A stretch of DNA of 7,526 nt from positions 1 to 7,526 of the forward strand of contig JACUUW010000091.1 in the NCBI GenBank assembly GCA_014859075.1. The letters are read 5' to 3'. The notes beneath the pieces were generated by a model. It was not told the DNA's origin, made no database searches, and worked only from the letters and a program-made list of their open reading frames with translations. How positions within the stretch are numbered: the stretch's first letter is position 1; every line of letters begins with the position of its first letter. Shown one piece after another: positions 6,290 through 7,526 of the stretch. A program made the position numbers and the translations under genes. Source of the stretch: Desulforudis sp. Its GTDB lineage: Bacteria; Bacillota; Desulfotomaculia; Desulfotomaculales; Desulforudaceae.

Positions 6290-7372
6290 TCAGGGTAGAC
6301 TATTCACCCCCCGGGCTTCGATTCCTGCCTTGATTCCACCCTGGACAATGATGAGTAAAATGGGGCCGAGGACTACTCCAAGTATGCCCATAACCTTTAG
6401 TCCGATGTACATCGCCGCCAACACGGCCAGGGGATGCAGTCCCATGTTCATTGAGATCACCTTGGCCTCCAAAGAGGCCCGGATCACAAACAGTACCGCG
6501 TACAGAATGGACAGTTTGAGGGCCAGGGAATAGGACCCGGTCAGCACGCACCATATTATCCAGGGCACGAAGATGGTGGTCGGACCCAGTATCGGCAAGA
6601 GATCGAAAATGCCGGTGATAATGCCGATCGTCACCGCGTACGGGGAGCCGATGAGCGAAAGACCGGTGATTGTTATGGCCATGGTGATGCTGATCAACAC
6701 GAGCTGTGCCCGGAGAAACCGGATAAACGCTCCGAATCCCTGGTTTAGGACGTGCAGGCTGCTTGCGCCCCAGGGCGCGGGAATCAACCGAACCCAAGCC
6801 TCGGACAGTTTTTCCCAATCCCGGCTGATAAAATAGGTTGCCACAAAAGTGACCATGATGATGATGATCATGATGGGAACGATGGAAAGCAACCCGAAAG
6901 CGGTATCGATGGCCGTCCTCAGAAATCCCTCCAGGCTTTTGACCAGCGAAACCAGCAAGTCGTCCAGGTAGCTGACCGCTCCGGGCGGCAATTTGCCGTA
7001 AACCGCAACGGCTTCCTCAATTAAACCCTCAAAGGTGCGCCGGAAGTTTGCGATGTGGTACGGCAGTAATGATGATAATTGTACCAGTTCCGCCAGCAAC
7101 CGCAGCACGGCGATGGTCAACAGATAGCCAACGGCACCTAGGATTACCAGGATGACGCCGATAACCGCCAACGGACGTGGGAACCGGAGCCGTGTTTGCA
7201 GAAAGCTGACCACCGGATCGATCAACAGACTCAAGACCAGGGCCACCAGGAAAGGGAACAGGATGGGCAACAGGTATCCGGCCGCATAACCCAAAACGAT
7301 CAAGTTCAAGGTCACCAGCAACAAAGCGCCTGCGGTCCAGGTCAGCCTGCGGACGCTTTCCGAAGGCACCAC
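6290..7372 (-). CDS. AI-2E family / YtvI-like polytopic membrane protein
   Basis: This 360-residue integral membrane protein belongs to the AI-2E transporter (UPF0118/PerM) family. I see paired N-terminal helices at about 12-58, a helix at about 67-88, a charged soluble stretch at about 105-150, a helix at about 161-183 ending in the charged SRDWEKL, and a helical bundle at about 222-345. The motif IFDLLPILGPTTIFVPW (255-271) and the C-terminal GLHPLAVLAAMYIGLKVMG region (311-329) resemble sporulation integral membrane protein YtvI more than other branches; this is from memory of the family. Some relatives export autoinducer-2 or act as Na+/H+ antiporters, so the substrate here is unknown. 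Two tandem GTG codons (7372 and 7369) could serve as the start, behind GGGGAGGGG at 7389-7381. The gene lies 22 bp after cdsA and 14 bp before dxr, so it is probably co-transcribed with both. Confidence 0.88.
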   Translation of the reverse strand: MVPSESVRRLTWTAGALLLVTLNLIVLGYAAGYLLPILFPFLVALVLSLLIDPVVSFLQTRLRFPRPLAVIGVILVILGAVGYLLTIAVLRLLAELVQLSSLLPYHIANFRRTFEGLIEEAVAVYGKLPPGAVSYLDDLLVSLVKSLEGFLRTAIDTAFGLLSIVPIMIIIIMVTFVATYFISRDWEKLSEAWVRLIPAPWGASSLHVLNQGFGAFIRFLRAQLVLISITMAITITGLSLIGSPYAVTIGIITGIFDLLPILGPTTIFVPWIIWCVLTGSYSLALKLSILYAVLFVIRASLEAKVISMNMGLHPLAVLAAMYIGLKVMGILGVVLGPILLIIVQGGIKAGIEARGVNSLP

Positions 7373-7394
7373 CGGTATCCCCCCTCCCCGAATC

Positions 7395-7526
7395 TTACAT
7401 CAACCAGTATATATAATAGTAAGCAATCGGAGCGGTTAAAAGCAAACTGTCAAAACGGTCCAGTACGCCGCCGTGCCCGGGCAGCAGACGTCCAGCATCT
7501 TTTACTCCCGCATGGCGCTTGAATGA
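7395..7526 (-). CDS. cdsA: Phosphatidate cytidylyltransferase (CDP-diacylglycerol synthase), C-terminal fragment
   Basis: The last 43 codons of a gene enter from the right edge; the N-terminal part lies outside the window. The fragment starts SFKRHAGVKD, continues with LLPGHGGVLDRFDS (residues 14-27 of the fragment) and ends APIAYYYIYWLM before TAA at 7397-7395. This matches the CDP-alcohol cytidylyltransferase signature S-x2-K-R-x4-K-D-x-G-x4-PGHGG-x2-DR-x-D almost perfectly, including the conserved aspartates that bind metal and substrate. CdsA makes CDP-diacylglycerol from phosphatidate and CTP at the membrane, the entry point to phosphatidylglycerol and related lipids. A final hydrophobic segment after DRFDS fits the last transmembrane helix. 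Its place upstream of dxr is the standard Firmicutes arrangement. The fragment is cut by the window, not visibly by mutation. Confidence 0.95.
   Translation of the reverse strand, partial: SFKRHAGVKDAGRLLPGHGGVLDRFDSLLLTAPIAYYYIYWLM

Noticed and set aside
6854..6875. ATG-triplet run on the plus strand, a possible microsatellite
   Set aside because: It encodes an Ile/Met-rich transmembrane stretch (PIMIIIIMV) of the permease, with four perfect units only. Ordinary coding constraint explains it.

Overview
The window is about 7.5 kb of high-GC bacterial chromosome. All seven genes I can support lie on the minus strand, so transcription runs from right to left. The gene set is the classic Firmicutes lipid, isoprenoid and translation block: cdsA, dxr, rseP, ispG, proS. 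A YtvI-like (AI-2E family) membrane protein sits between cdsA and dxr, and an NfeD/ClpP-class membrane protease follows proS. This order, the AGGAGG-type ribosome sites, the frequent GTG and TTG starts and a YtvI-type permease (a family known from endospore formers) suggest a GC-rich member of the Clostridia/Peptococcaceae (Desulfotomaculum/Pelotomaculum/Desulforudis-like). That placement is inference from content, not a database result.

Layout in transcription order. (1) 7526-7395: last 43 codons of cdsA, with the complete CDP-alcohol signature. (2) 7372-6290: YtvI-like polytopic membrane protein. (3) 6275-5121: dxr, DXP reductoisomerase. (4) 5121-4102: rseP, site-2 intramembrane metalloprotease with one PDZ domain. 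(5) 4101-3920: the only sizeable intergenic gap (182 bp), holding two 29-bp palindromic units in inverted orientation, a REP/BIME-like pair. (6) 3919-2840: ispG, the 4Fe-4S HMBPP synthase, starting at TTG. (7) 2840-1140: proS, bacterial-type prolyl-tRNA synthetase with the editing insertion. (8) 1108-1: nfeD-like membrane protease, whose C-terminal end lies beyond the window.

Spacing is tight: 22 bp, 14 bp, 1-bp TGATG overlap, 182 bp, 1-bp TGATG overlap, 31 bp. This fits one operon, or two if the repeat-bearing gap separates them. Dxr and IspG are the second and penultimate enzymes of the MEP isoprenoid pathway, whose products include the carrier lipid for peptidoglycan. CdsA makes CDP-diacylglycerol for phospholipids. 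RseP and NfeD act in membrane proteolysis and quality control. ProS is the one cytosolic translation enzyme.

I see no RNA gene, CRISPR array, insertion sequence, phage gene or convincing intrinsic terminator, and every interval over 300 bp is coding. This is mostly an ordinary housekeeping region. The observations most worth a second look are the inverted palindrome pair between rseP and ispG, the two accessory membrane genes added to the conserved block, the ispG TTG start next to an out-of-frame ATG, and the G7 tract serving as the dxr ribosome site. I do not see an undescribed defence or mobile system here.
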